Positions 42,576-56,000 of a stretch of DNA of 61,218 nucleotides are shown here, piece after piece. The stretch comes from Janthinobacterium sp. 344. Lineage in GTDB: Bacteria > Pseudomonadota > Gammaproteobacteria > Burkholderiales > Burkholderiaceae_D. The first letter of the stretch is position 1. Each line of letters starts with the position of its first letter. Both the position numbers and the translations under genes were made by a program. Under the pieces are notes generated by a model, which did no database searches, had not been told where the DNA came from, and saw only the letters and a list, made by a program, of their open reading frames with translations. Where the stretch lies: assembly GCF_900112025.1 (NCBI RefSeq), contig NZ_FOKL01000017.1, forward strand, positions 1 through 61,218. Direction: 5' to 3'.

Positions 42576-44396
42576 ATGAAGCATCGTTTTGCCGCCGGCA
42601 CCCTCGGCACCCTGGCCGTTTCCCTGTTGCTCTCCCATGCGCCGCTGGTGCAAGCGGCCCAGCCCGCTGCCCTGGCCACCGCTGCACTGGCCGTCAGTGC
42701 GCCCAAGACGAAGCAGCAGCTGCAAGTGCTGGCCGACCAGTACTACGATGCGCAAGCCCGCTTCGAGCCGATCAACGCCACCGAAAGTGGCGACAACCGT
42801 TTTGACGACCAGCTCGGTTCAGCCATCGTGCCCGCCGCGCGCGCGAAACAATTTGTCCTGTACCACCAGTTCCAGAAAACCCTGCGTGCCATCCCCCGCG
42901 CACAGCTGTCGCAGCAGGACCAGATCAACTACGATATCCTCGACTATGAACTGGCCACGGCGCTGAGCTTCGAGCGTTTCCCCGAATACCTGCTGCCCCT
43001 GAACCAGATGGACAGCATGCCCGTCACCCTGGCCAATTACGCGGGCGGCGAGGCATCGCAACCGCTGACCACGGTCAAGGAATACGATGCCTACCTGAGC
43101 CGTATCGGCCAATTGCCGGGCTGGATCGACCAGGCCATCGCCAACATGAAAGTCGGCATGCAAAAGGGTATCGTGCTGCCGAAGGCGCTGACGGAATCGG
43201 CCCTGCCGCAATTCAAGAAACTCGTCAGCGCCACGCCGCAGGAGAGCGTCTACTACACCCCCATCAAGAACTTGCCGGCCAGTTTTTCCGCCGCCGACAA
43301 GGCGCGCCTGACGCAAACGTATACCGTCATCATCGAAGCCAAGCTGATGCCGGCCCTGCAGCGCCTGGCCACCTTCATGGAACGCGATTACCTGCCGGCG
43401 GGCCGCGGCAGCAGCGGCTGGAGCGCCCTGCCCGATGGCGCGGCCTGGTATCAGGCGCGCGTGGCCAGCAGCACCACCACGGACATGCAGCCGGAACAGA
43501 TCCACGCCATCGGCTTGCGCGAAGTGGCGCGCATCCAGGAACAATATGCGATCGTGGGGCCGAAGATGGGCTACAACGGCCCGGCCGCCGGCTTGCCCGT
43601 GTGGGTCTCGGAGCAGGCGAAATACCGCCCGTTCAAGACGGAACAGGAAGTGCTGGACGTGTATCGCAAGCTCAACGTGCTGCTCGACAGCAAATTGCCG
43701 GCCCTGTTCACCCTGGTGCCGAAGGCGCCGCTGGACTTGCGCCTGGAACCGGAACTGAGCCGCGACACGGCGGCCGACCACTACACGGCGCCGGCCGCCG
43801 ACGGTTCGCGTCCGGGCGTGTTCTGGTCCGTCGTCACGGATCCGAAACAGTATGGCGACACGGGCATGACCACCCTGTTCCTGCACGAAGGCAAACCTGG
43901 CCACCACTTCCATCTGGCGCTGGTGCAGGAAATGGACTTGCCGAATTTCCGCCGCTTCGGCGGCAACAATGCCTTCACGGAAGGCTGGGCCCTGTACGCG
44001 GAAACCCTGGGCAAGGAAATGGGCCTGTTCGACGATCCGGCCCAGTATTTCGGCCATTTGAACGACGAGATGCTGCGCGCCGTGCGCCTGGTGGTCGACA
44101 CGGGCTTGCATACCAAGGGCTGGACCCGCGAGCAGACGATCAAGTACATGCGCGACACCCTGGGCTACGATGCCGTGGCGAAGAGCGAAACGGAACGCTA
44201 CATGGCCTGGCCCGGCCAGGCGCTGGGCTACAAGATCGGCGCCTTGAAAATCGTCGAATTGCGCCAGCGCGCGCAACAGGCACTCGGCGACAAGTTCAGC
44301 CTGCCGAAGTTCCACGAAGTGGTGCTCGGCGACGGCACCCTGCCCCTGAAACTGCTGGAAGCCAAAGTCGACCGCTGGATCGCGCAGCAGAAGTAA
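42576..44396 (+). CDS. Secreted DUF885 metallopeptidase-like protein
   Basis: A 606-residue exported protein. The signal peptide is LAVSLLLSHAPLVQA, and a long helical DUF885 domain follows. It has the family signature HEGKPGHHFH (HExxxGHH, near residue 437) and FTEGWALYAETLG, resembling the HExxH-plus-Glu arrangement of zinc carboxypeptidases. DUF885 members are thought to be metallopeptidases, though few are characterised. AAAGGAT precedes the ATG at 42576. A strong terminator follows. It adds to the secreted peptidase set of this region. Confidence 0.9.
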   Translation: MKHRFAAGTLGTLAVSLLLSHAPLVQAAQPAALATAALAVSAPKTKQQLQVLADQYYDAQARFEPINATESGDNRFDDQLGSAIVPAARAKQFVLYHQFQKTLRAIPRAQLSQQDQINYDILDYELATALSFERFPEYLLPLNQMDSMPVTLANYAGGEASQPLTTVKEYDAYLSRIGQLPGWIDQAIANMKVGMQKGIVLPKALTESALPQFKKLVSATPQESVYYTPIKNLPASFSAADKARLTQTYTVIIEAKLMPALQRLATFMERDYLPAGRGSSGWSALPDGAAWYQARVASSTTTDMQPEQIHAIGLREVARIQEQYAIVGPKMGYNGPAAGLPVWVSEQAKYRPFKTEQEVLDVYRKLNVLLDSKLPALFTLVPKAPLDLRLEPELSRDTAADHYTAPAADGSRPGVFWSVVTDPKQYGDTGMTTLFLHEGKPGHHFHLALVQEMDLPNFRRFGGNNAFTEGWALYAETLGKEMGLFDDPAQYFGHLNDEMLRAVRLVVDTGLHTKGWTREQTIKYMRDTLGYDAVAKSETERYMAWPGQALGYKIGALKIVELRQRAQQALGDKFSLPKFHEVVLGDGTLPLKLLEAKVDRWIAQQK

Positions 44397-44414
44397 GACG
44401 CATCGCCTGACGGC

Positions 44415-44452
44415 AAAACGGCAGCACCTTGACGGGACTGCCGTTTTTTTTT
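44415..44452 (+). terminator. Intrinsic terminator of the DUF885 gene
   Basis: AAAACGGCAG pairs with CTGCCGTTTT across a 13-nt loop, and a nine-T tract follows. It sits between convergent genes and has an A-tract on the other side, so it may work in both directions. Confidence 0.88.
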
Positions 44453-44468
44453 CGCCTGCCGCCGGCAG

Positions 44469-45311
44469 CTACACCAGCAGCGCGGCACTCATCGAACGCA
44501 CTTCCTCGGCCGATTCGGACAGGATGCTTTGCAGGGTCTCGTTGTCGATAATGAAATCGATGACGGAATCGGAGGGGGTAAGCATTTCCACGAACGTCGC
44601 CTGCAAGGGCGACGCGACGGGCGAGAGTTGCTTGGCCAACAATAAGGTGTCGAGCAGGGAATCGGGCGGGATCGACAGCAGCCCATCGCGCAAGCCTTCG
44701 ATGGCTTCGCTGACGGCCAGCGGAATATGCAGCTTCTTCATGACTTCGCGGGAAATGATTTCCTCGGCCGATTCCATCCAGTGGTCGGCATCGTCGTCGA
44801 GCAAGCCGGGAAATTCGTCGGCGCGCGACAGCAGGTAAAAGCCGCCCACTTCGTGCACGATGCCGGCGAACAGGGCCGTATCGGCGTCGACATGCGTGAC
44901 GCGGCGGGCAATCACGTGCGCCAGCGCCGCCACGTGCGCCGTGTGCTCCCACAGCTGGGTCGCCTTCTGGCGCAGCACAGGGTCGATGATCTTGCTGCCG
45001 AACTGGCGCACCACCATGGCGGCCACCAGCGCATACAGGTTGCGGTAGCCCATGCGCATGACGGCGGCGCGCACGCTGGTGACGGGCGCCGTATCGCCGC
45101 GGCTGTAGACGGCCGAGTTGGCCAAGGCCACCGTGCGCGCCGCCAGCAAGGGCTCGGCCAGCACCAGCTTGATGGCGTGATCGATATGGCAATCGGGCTC
45201 GGCCAAAGCCAGTTGTAATTGCAAAGCGGAATTCACGCTGGTGGGAAACGTCAATTCCCCCCTTACCGCCTGGGAAACAATCAAGCCGAATGCCTGTAAT
45301 TTATTCATCAT
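44469..45311 (-). CDS. HDOD domain signalling protein
   Basis: A 280-residue cytoplasmic protein built around an HDOD domain (about 20-215). Features are LTFPTSVNSALQLQLALAEP, RTVALANSAVYS, VMRMGYRNLYALVAA and HTAHVAALAHVIAR, then LFAGIVHEVG. HDOD proteins usually lack the metal residues needed for phosphodiesterase activity and act as signalling adaptors, often in motility or c-di-GMP networks. No output domain is attached. Two adjacent ATGs (45311 and 45308) are possible starts. It lies 77 bp downstream of a winged-helix protein gene on the same strand. Confidence 0.9.
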   Translation of the reverse strand: MMNKLQAFGLIVSQAVRGELTFPTSVNSALQLQLALAEPDCHIDHAIKLVLAEPLLAARTVALANSAVYSRGDTAPVTSVRAAVMRMGYRNLYALVAAMVVRQFGSKIIDPVLRQKATQLWEHTAHVAALAHVIARRVTHVDADTALFAGIVHEVGGFYLLSRADEFPGLLDDDADHWMESAEEIISREVMKKLHIPLAVSEAIEGLRDGLLSIPPDSLLDTLLLAKQLSPVASPLQATFVEMLTPSDSVIDFIIDNETLQSILSESAEEVRSMSAALLV

Positions 45312-45388
45312 ACAATCAATCCGCCTCAGATATTATTTCAGCAAACAATCTCACTTTATAGCAGAAATTAATTGCCGGGCCAGTCCTT

Positions 45389-46021
45389 TTAAAAAACAGG
45401 GGGCGCCGGATTTAACGGCAGCGCCTCGTCACTTAATGCCAGCGCCTGCAGCGTCAATTCATCACCGATGACAAACAGCTTAGGCTGCTGTAATACCTGC
45501 AACAGGAATGGCTGGCCTTCACGCAGCCTGCGCCGATAATCGGCCAAGGTATATAAGTTGGGATTAATTTTACGCCGCAAGGTTCGTTCGGCCGGCGCCA
45601 ATCCCGTCAACAGATCGCCATAATTCGCTTCTTCCGCCACCAGCAGCAACTCGATGGAACTGCCCGGCATATCCTGTCCCTTCGCCGTGGCGCCATACAC
45701 GAAGGCCAGCTGCCATTGCGCGCGCTGCGATGCCAGGGTCGTACTGAGCACGCCCACGAGGCCAAATGTCTTTTGCACCAGGCCGCTCAATTCCGGATAC
45801 ACGAGGCTTTCCTTGTTCGGCCAGAAGCGCCGCACATTGCCGATACGCTCGGACGTGATCAGGCCGGCATCGTGCAGGCGGCGCAGTTCGCGCTGCGCAG
45901 ACGCGCTGCCCATGCCTGTCAGCCGCATGATCTCGTTCAAGTGAAAGCCTTCATTCACGCGGACAAAGAGCAATCCCAGCAGTTTCTGCTGGGCAGGAGT
46001 AAACAGGGCTTGGGCAATCAT
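45389..46021 (-). CDS. Winged-helix regulator fused to a degenerate nucleotidyltransferase domain
   Basis: A 210-residue protein. Residues 1-80 are a winged HTH (AQQKLLGLLFVRVNEGFHLN, then GSASAQRELRRLHDAGLI). Residues about 100-205 resemble an MNT-type minimal nucleotidyltransferase (VYGATAKGQDMPGSSIELLL). The catalytic pattern GS-x9-DxD is changed: G110-A111 replaces GS, and S122-x-E124 replaces DxD. It should therefore not transfer nucleotides and may sense a ligand or partner. The ATG at 46021 starts the HTH. It is next to the HDOD gene; co-regulation is unproven. Confidence 0.8.
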   Translation of the reverse strand: MIAQALFTPAQQKLLGLLFVRVNEGFHLNEIMRLTGMGSASAQRELRRLHDAGLITSERIGNVRRFWPNKESLVYPELSGLVQKTFGLVGVLSTTLASQRAQWQLAFVYGATAKGQDMPGSSIELLLVAEEANYGDLLTGLAPAERTLRRKINPNLYTLADYRRRLREGQPFLLQVLQQPKLFVIGDELTLQALALSDEALPLNPAPPVF

Positions 46022-46345
46022 GCGCCAGATCTTAGCATGAATAAACTGACAATTGGCGTGTTGCGGCCCCAGGAGAAAAACGGCGCAACAGCGCCTCGGC
46101 GCTCGGAGCGCGCGCCGTCGCACCGTGCGAGCGGCTGGCTGGCTGGATGGATGGAGGGAAAAGGAGCGCCAGGGGACACACCGAGAAAGCACTTGCCACC
46201 GCATGATGGAAGTGAGCGCACACTGTGACTGCGACGCGATGGCACCATGACGCCGTCACAGCGGCATCCAGGCGCGATCCGAACGAATGGCGTCAGCCGA
46301 ACCGGCGCCAATCGCCAGGTAATCTGCGTGTGACGACAATAAAGA
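46022..46345. other. Non-coding gap with a short tandem repeat
   Basis: About 324 bp with no credible gene. It should contain the promoter of the winged-helix gene. A short run of GGCT and GGAT units lies near 46133-46156. No terminator or operator could be named with confidence. Confidence 0.45.
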
Positions 46346-46981
46346 TCAGCCCGCTTTTATTTTTTCCTGCAAGCCCAGGATAATCACATCGATACCGGCA
46401 TCAAAACGCAAGTCGAGGGAACTGTCAAAAATAGTCGCCATTGAAGCATATACATGGGGATAACGTTCCGCGGCCATCACGGCAAAATCATCGCGCCGTG
46501 CCGCCAATCCCTGCTGGAAGGAATTGGCAGGGCCACCGCCTTCCGCTTCCATGACAAAACCAAGCACATAATATAAAAGCGTAAACGTGTTCAAGCTGGC
46601 CAGCTGCTCCGATGCGCCCCCCAGGCGCATGCATCCGATCAACGCTTCAGCCACGCGAAAAACATTGTCCGAGATAACATAACTGCCGCCAAACACGCGC
46701 ACGCCATCGCGCCGCGCGGCCAGCGCCTGGCGCAATTGCGCCGCCACCTGGCGTATCTGCGCATCCCAGTGGGCATGCGTATCGATGCTGCGCGCCACGT
46801 CCTGTATCAGCATGTCGGCCATACCATCGAGCAAGGCCTGTTTGTTCGCAAAATGCCAGTACAGCGAGGCAGCCTTGATGTCCATGGCATCGGCCAGGCG
46901 GCGCATGGTCAAGCCTTCGATGCCCACGTCATCGAGCACATCGAGCGCCTTGGCCACCACCGCTGCGCGTTGAATTTTCAT
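46346..46981 (-). CDS. TetR family transcriptional regulator
   Basis: A 211-residue repressor. The N-terminal HTH has ALDVLDDVGIEGLTMRRLAD and IKAASLYWHFANKQALLDGM, close to TetR itself, and a helical ligand-binding domain of the TetR_C type follows. It is divergent from a flavin monooxygenase gene, and two matching palindromes lie in the 78-bp gap. It most likely represses both genes until a small molecule, perhaps the monooxygenase substrate, binds. Confidence 0.93.
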   Translation of the reverse strand: MKIQRAAVVAKALDVLDDVGIEGLTMRRLADAMDIKAASLYWHFANKQALLDGMADMLIQDVARSIDTHAHWDAQIRQVAAQLRQALAARRDGVRVFGGSYVISDNVFRVAEALIGCMRLGGASEQLASLNTFTLLYYVLGFVMEAEGGGPANSFQQGLAARRDDFAVMAAERYPHVYASMATIFDSSLDLRFDAGIDVIILGLQEKIKAG

Positions 46982-47004
46982 TTTTATACATTTCCCTTGA
47001 AACT

Positions 47005-47017
47005 CTAACGTCGTTAG
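47005..47017. promoter_or_regulatory. TetR-type operator 1
   Basis: CTAACG-T-CGTTAG is a perfect palindrome between the divergent tetR-like and monooxygenase genes. A near-identical second site is centred 31 bp away. Confidence 0.75.
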
Positions 47018-47035
47018 TTTACCATTTTGCGTAGA

Positions 47036-47048
47036 CTAACAACGTTAG
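47036..47048. promoter_or_regulatory. TetR-type operator 2
   Basis: CTAAC-AAC-GTTAG repeats the first operator with one base changed in the centre. It lies 12 bp before the monooxygenase start codon. The 31-bp centre-to-centre spacing is about three helical turns, which suits two repressor dimers on one face of the DNA. Confidence 0.75.
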
Positions 47049-47059
47049 ATTGGCATCTC

Positions 47060-48496
47060 ATGTACAACACGCATACCGAAGTCATCATTGTGGGGGCCGG
47101 TCCCGTGGGACTCACCCTCGCCTGCGAACTGCGCCTGGCAGGCATCCACGTGGCCGTGCTGGAGCGGCGCGCGGAGCGGACCACGCAGTCGCGCGCGCTG
47201 ACCATCCATGGCCGCACCCTGGAAATGCTGGGCTTGCGGGGCCTGGACCAGCGCTTCACGGCATTGGGCAAACCGCTCTCCAGCGGACATTTCGCGGGCC
47301 TCGATAGCCGTCTCGACTTTTCCAGCGTCGACTCGCCCCACCCCTACACCTTGTTCTTGCCGCAAAGTAGCACCGAACGCCTGCTGGAGGAGCGCCTGCT
47401 GGAGGAAGACGTGGCCATCGTGCGCGGCGCGCTGGTCGGACAGGTGCAACAGGATGCGCACGGCGTCATGGTGTCCGGCACGTGCGAAGGCGAACCCTTC
47501 AGCTTGCGCGCACAGTATCTGATCGGCGCCGACGGCGGCCACAGCCTGGTACGCCAGCAGGCGGACATCCCCTTCGACGGCGTGGCCGCCACTTGCAGCA
47601 TGCTCATGGGCGACGTGCTGCTGCGCCACCCGCCCGCCTCGCCCGTGCTGGCGCTCACGAACGCGGCGGGCAGCCTGATGATGGTGCCGCTGGGCGACGG
47701 CCGCCACCGCGTCATCGTCATGAATGCGCAGCGCCCGCACGTGGCGGCCACGGAAGCGGCCACCCTGGAGGAATTGTCACAGGTAAGCACGGCCATCGCC
47801 GGCCACGACTTCGGCTTGCACGACCCCGTCTGGCTGTCGCGCTTTGGCGACGAGACGCGGCTGGCGCGCCGCTACCGCCAGGGCCGCATCTTCCTGGCCG
47901 GCGACGCCGCCCACATCCACATGCCGGCGGGCGGCCAGGGCATGAACGTGGGCATGCAGGATGCGATGAACCTGGGCTGGAAACTGGCGGGCGTGCTCAA
48001 GGGCCATGCGCCGGACAGCCTGCTCGACAGCTACCATGCGGAACGCCATCCCGTGGGCCAGGCGCTGCAGCACAATACGCTGGCGCAAACGGCCTTGCTG
48101 ACGCGCTTTGATCCGCACACGCTAGCCTTGCGCGCCGCTGTCAGCGACATGCTGGCGCAACCCGAGCTGAACCGTAAAATGGCCAGCGACCTGTCGGGCT
48201 TTGGCCTGCGCTATCCGGCCCCGCTGGCATCGAGCGCGGGCCACGCCGGCTGGACCGGGCGGCGCGCTCCCGACTGGCTGCTGCGCCTGGCCGACGGCAC
48301 GGCCGTGGGCATCCATGAACTGCTGCATGCCGGCAAGTGGCTGCACCTGGCGATCGGCGACGCGCCCGGCGCGCCGCCCTTCGGCTTCGACCGCGCCTGG
48401 CTCACCGCCTTGAAAGTCAGGACGGCGGCCCCGCAGATGGCCGGCCTGGCCGGCATCCTGATACGGCCGGATGGCTATATCGATGCCGCCACCTGA
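47060..48496 (+). CDS. FAD-dependent aromatic monooxygenase (class A, rifampicin/phenol hydroxylase-like)
   Basis: A 478-residue flavoprotein. It has the N-terminal GxGxxG dinucleotide motif (VIIVGAGPVGLTLACELRLA), an LTIHGRTLEMLGLRGL segment, LIGADGGHS and the second FAD motif FLAGDAAHIHMPAGGQGMNV. The order and length fit single-component NADPH monooxygenases that hydroxylate aromatic compounds. Rifampicin and tetracycline monooxygenases are in the same group, and the LPQSSTERLLEERLLE region is reminiscent of the former, but substrate cannot be assigned. The ATG at 47060 is used because the ORF extension runs through the operators. It is divergent from its likely TetR regulator. Confidence 0.9.
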   Translation: MYNTHTEVIIVGAGPVGLTLACELRLAGIHVAVLERRAERTTQSRALTIHGRTLEMLGLRGLDQRFTALGKPLSSGHFAGLDSRLDFSSVDSPHPYTLFLPQSSTERLLEERLLEEDVAIVRGALVGQVQQDAHGVMVSGTCEGEPFSLRAQYLIGADGGHSLVRQQADIPFDGVAATCSMLMGDVLLRHPPASPVLALTNAAGSLMMVPLGDGRHRVIVMNAQRPHVAATEAATLEELSQVSTAIAGHDFGLHDPVWLSRFGDETRLARRYRQGRIFLAGDAAHIHMPAGGQGMNVGMQDAMNLGWKLAGVLKGHAPDSLLDSYHAERHPVGQALQHNTLAQTALLTRFDPHTLALRAAVSDMLAQPELNRKMASDLSGFGLRYPAPLASSAGHAGWTGRRAPDWLLRLADGTAVGIHELLHAGKWLHLAIGDAPGAPPFGFDRAWLTALKVRTAAPQMAGLAGILIRPDGYIDAAT

Positions 48497-48620
48497 TCAA
48501 GCCACCTGCTAGCGCGCGGCCGGCTCGCCGCGCGACGGGCTCAGCCCCAACGCCAGACGCGCCACTTCCCGCTCAGCCTTCTCGTTGCGCGTGCGCTGGA
48601 GGTTCTTTCAATCATGCATA

Positions 48621-48650
48621 AAAAAACGGCACCCGAAGGTGCCGTTCTTG
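48621..48650 (-). terminator. Intrinsic terminator of the rpoBC operon
   Basis: On the minus strand AACGGCACC-TTCG-GGTGCCGTT forms a 9-bp stem with a stable UUCG loop, followed by a seven-T tract. It lies 18 bp after the rpoC stop and marks the end of the operon. Confidence 0.92.
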
Positions 48651-48667
48651 TCAGCTAGCAGCGTAGA

Positions 48668-52909
<4,242 letters not shown>

Positions 52910-52956
52910 GTATCACTCCAGAGGTGATTAAATTTCTATATTCCTGAGACTACATT

Positions 52957-52981
52957 GCCCGGCGTGGTTTCCCAGCCGGGC
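52957..52981 (-). other. Hairpin between rpoB and rpoC
   Basis: GCCCGGC (52957-52963) pairs with GCCGGGC (52975-52981) in the 109-bp gap. There is no T-tract, so it is probably a stability or processing element. Confidence 0.5.
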
Positions 52982-53018
52982 TTTGTGTTTCCCAAACCAA
53001 ATGACAGGGTGCTGTCGT

Positions 53019-56000
53019 TTAGTTGCGTTCGAGGTCGATATCGATACCCAGCGAACGGATTTCCTTGACCAGCACGTTGAACGATTCCGGCATGCCGGCG
53101 TCGATCACGTGGTCGCCCTTGACGAGGTTCTCGTACACTTTGGTACGGCCATTCACGTCATCGGACTTGACGGTCAACATCTCTTGCAAGACATACGACG
53201 CGCCATACGCTTCCAGTGCCCAGACTTCCATCTCACCGAAACGCTGACCACCGAACTGGGCTTTACCGCCCAGTGGCTGTTGCGTCACCAGCGAGTACGG
53301 ACCGGTCGAACGCGCATGCATCTTGTCATCAACCAAGTGATGCAGTTTCAGCATGTGCATGACGCCGACAGTGACCTTGCGCTCGAACGCTTCACCGGTG
53401 CGACCGTCATACATGGTCACCTGGTTTTTCGATGCGGTCATGCCCAGGTTCTTGGCGATGTCGTCCGGATACGCCAGGTCCAGCATGCGGCGGATCTCTT
53501 CTTCATTGGCGCCGTCGAACACTGGCGTGGCGAATGGAACACCTTTTTTCAGGTTTTCCGCCAGCTTCATGATCTCTTCGTCGTCGAAGTCGTTCAACTC
53601 TTCGGCACGGCCGTTGTCGTTGTAGATCGTCGTCAGGTACTTGCGCACTTGCTCGACCTTGGTTTGCGCCTTCAGCATTTCGCCGATGCGGATACCCAGA
53701 CCCTTGGCAGCCCAGCCCAAGTGCGTCTCGAGAATCTGACCAACGTTCATCCGCGAAGGAACGCCCAGCGGGTTCAGCACCACGTCGGCTGGCGTGCCGT
53801 CGGCCATGTACGGCATATCTTCCACAGGAACAATACGGGAAACCACACCCTTGTTACCGTGGCGACCTGCCATCTTGTCGCCCGACTGCAGGCGGCGTTT
53901 CACGGCCAGGTAGACCTTGACCATTTTTTGCACGCCTGGTTGCAGCTCATCGCCTTGCGTCAGTTTCTTGCGCTTCTCTTCGAAGGCCAGATCGAACTGG
54001 TGACGCTTCTCGTTGATCGATTCCTTGATCGCTTCCAGCGCGACCGCTGCATCGTCGTCCGCAGGGCGGATGTCGAACCAGTGGTACTTGTCCAGATCGG
54101 CCAGGTATTCCTTGGTGATCTTGGCGCCTTTCGACAGCTTTTTAGGGCCACCGTTGACAACTTTGCCGATCAGCATTTTTTCCAGACGCTGGAAGGCATC
54201 GCCTTCGACGATACGCATCTGGTCATTCAGATCCAGACGGAAGCGTTTCAGTTCGTCATCGATAATTTGCTGGGCACGCTTGTCGCGCACGATGCCTTCA
54301 CGGGTGAAGACTTGCACGTCGATCACGGTACCGATCATGCCCGAAGGCACGCGCAGCGACGTGTCTTTCACGTCCGACGCTTTTTCGCCGAAGATCGCGC
54401 GCAGCAGCTTCTCTTCCGGCGTCAGCTGGGTTTCGCCCTTCGGCGTCACTTTACCGACCAGCGTGTCGCCGGCTTGCACTTCCGCGCCGATGTAGACGAT
54501 ACCGGATTCATCCAGACGAGCCAGCTGGTTTTCCGCCAGGTTCGAGATGTCGCGCGTGATTTCTTCCGCGCCCAGTTTCGTGTCACGGGCCACCACCGAC
54601 AACTCTTCGATGTGAATCGAGGTGTAGCGGTCGTCCTTGACGACGTTTTCCGAGATCAGGATCGAATCTTCGAAGTTCAGACCATTCCATGGCATGAAGG
54701 CCACGGTCATGTTCTGGCCCAGCGCCAATTCACCCAGGTCGGTCGATGCGCCGTCGGCGATCACGTCGCGCTTGGCAACACGGTCGCCCACTTGCACGAT
54801 CGGACGCTGGTTGATGTTGGTGTTCTGGTTCGAACGGGTGTACTTGATCAGGTTGTAGATGTCGACGCCCACTTCACCAGCTTGCGCTTCGTCATCGTTC
54901 ACGCGAATCACGACACGGCCCGCATCGATGTAATCGACGATACCGCCACGCAGCGCTTGCACGGTGGTGCCCGAGTCGACCGCAACGGTGCGTTCGATAC
55001 CGGTACCGACCAGCGCTTTTTCCGGACGCAAGCAAGGCACGGCCTGGCGTTGCATGTTGGCGCCCATCAATGCGCGGTTCGCATCATCGTGTTCGAGGAA
55101 CGGAATCAGCGAGGCAGCGACGGAAACGATCTGACCCGGCGCCACGTCCATGTACTGGATGCGCTCTGGGGATACCAGGATGGTTTCGCCGGCTTCACGG
55201 GCCGAGACCAGTTCATCGGACAGCATGCCTTCGTCGTTGATGGTCGCATTCGCCTGAGCGATGATGTAGCGGCCTTCTTCGATGGCGGACAGGTAGTCGA
55301 TCTGATCGGTAATCTTGGAGCCTTCGACCTTGCGGTACGGGGTTTCCAGGAAGCCGTATTCATTCAGGCGGGCATACAGAGCCAGCGAGTTGATCAGACC
55401 AATGTTCGGACCTTCCGGTGTCTCGATCGGGCAGACGCGGCCGTAGTGGGTCGGATGCACGTCGCGCACTTCAAAGCCGGCGCGTTCGCGTGTCAGACCG
55501 CCGGGTCCCAGCGCCGATACGCGGCGCTTGTGGGTAATTTCCGACAGAGGATTGGTTTGGTCCATGAACTGCGACAGCTGGGACGAACCGAAGAACTCGC
55601 GAATCGCGGCCGAAATCGGCTTCGAGTTGATCAGGTCATGCGGCATCAGGTTGTCCGCTTCGGCTTGGCCGAGGCGTTCCTTGACGGCGCGCTCAACACG
55701 CACCAGGCCGGCGCGGAATTGATTCTCGGCCAGTTCGCCCACGCAACGTACGCGACGGTTGCCCAGGTGATCGATATCGTCGACTTCGCCGCGGCCATTG
55801 CGCAGTTCCACCAGGATCTTGATCACGGCCAGCACGTCTTCGTTCGACAAGGTCATGGCGCCCGTCAGTTCATCGCGGCCAATGCGGCGGTTGAACTTCA
55901 TGCGGCCCACGGCCGACAGGTCGTAGCGGTCCGAATTGTAGAACAGGCCATTGAACAGCGCTTCAACGGAATCTTCCGTTGGCGGTTCGCCTGGACGCAT

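Noticed and set aside
46133..46156. Short GGCT/GGAT repeats as a CRISPR or phase-variable locus
   Set aside because: The repeats are too short and few, have no spacers and do not lie within a gene or a recognisable promoter.
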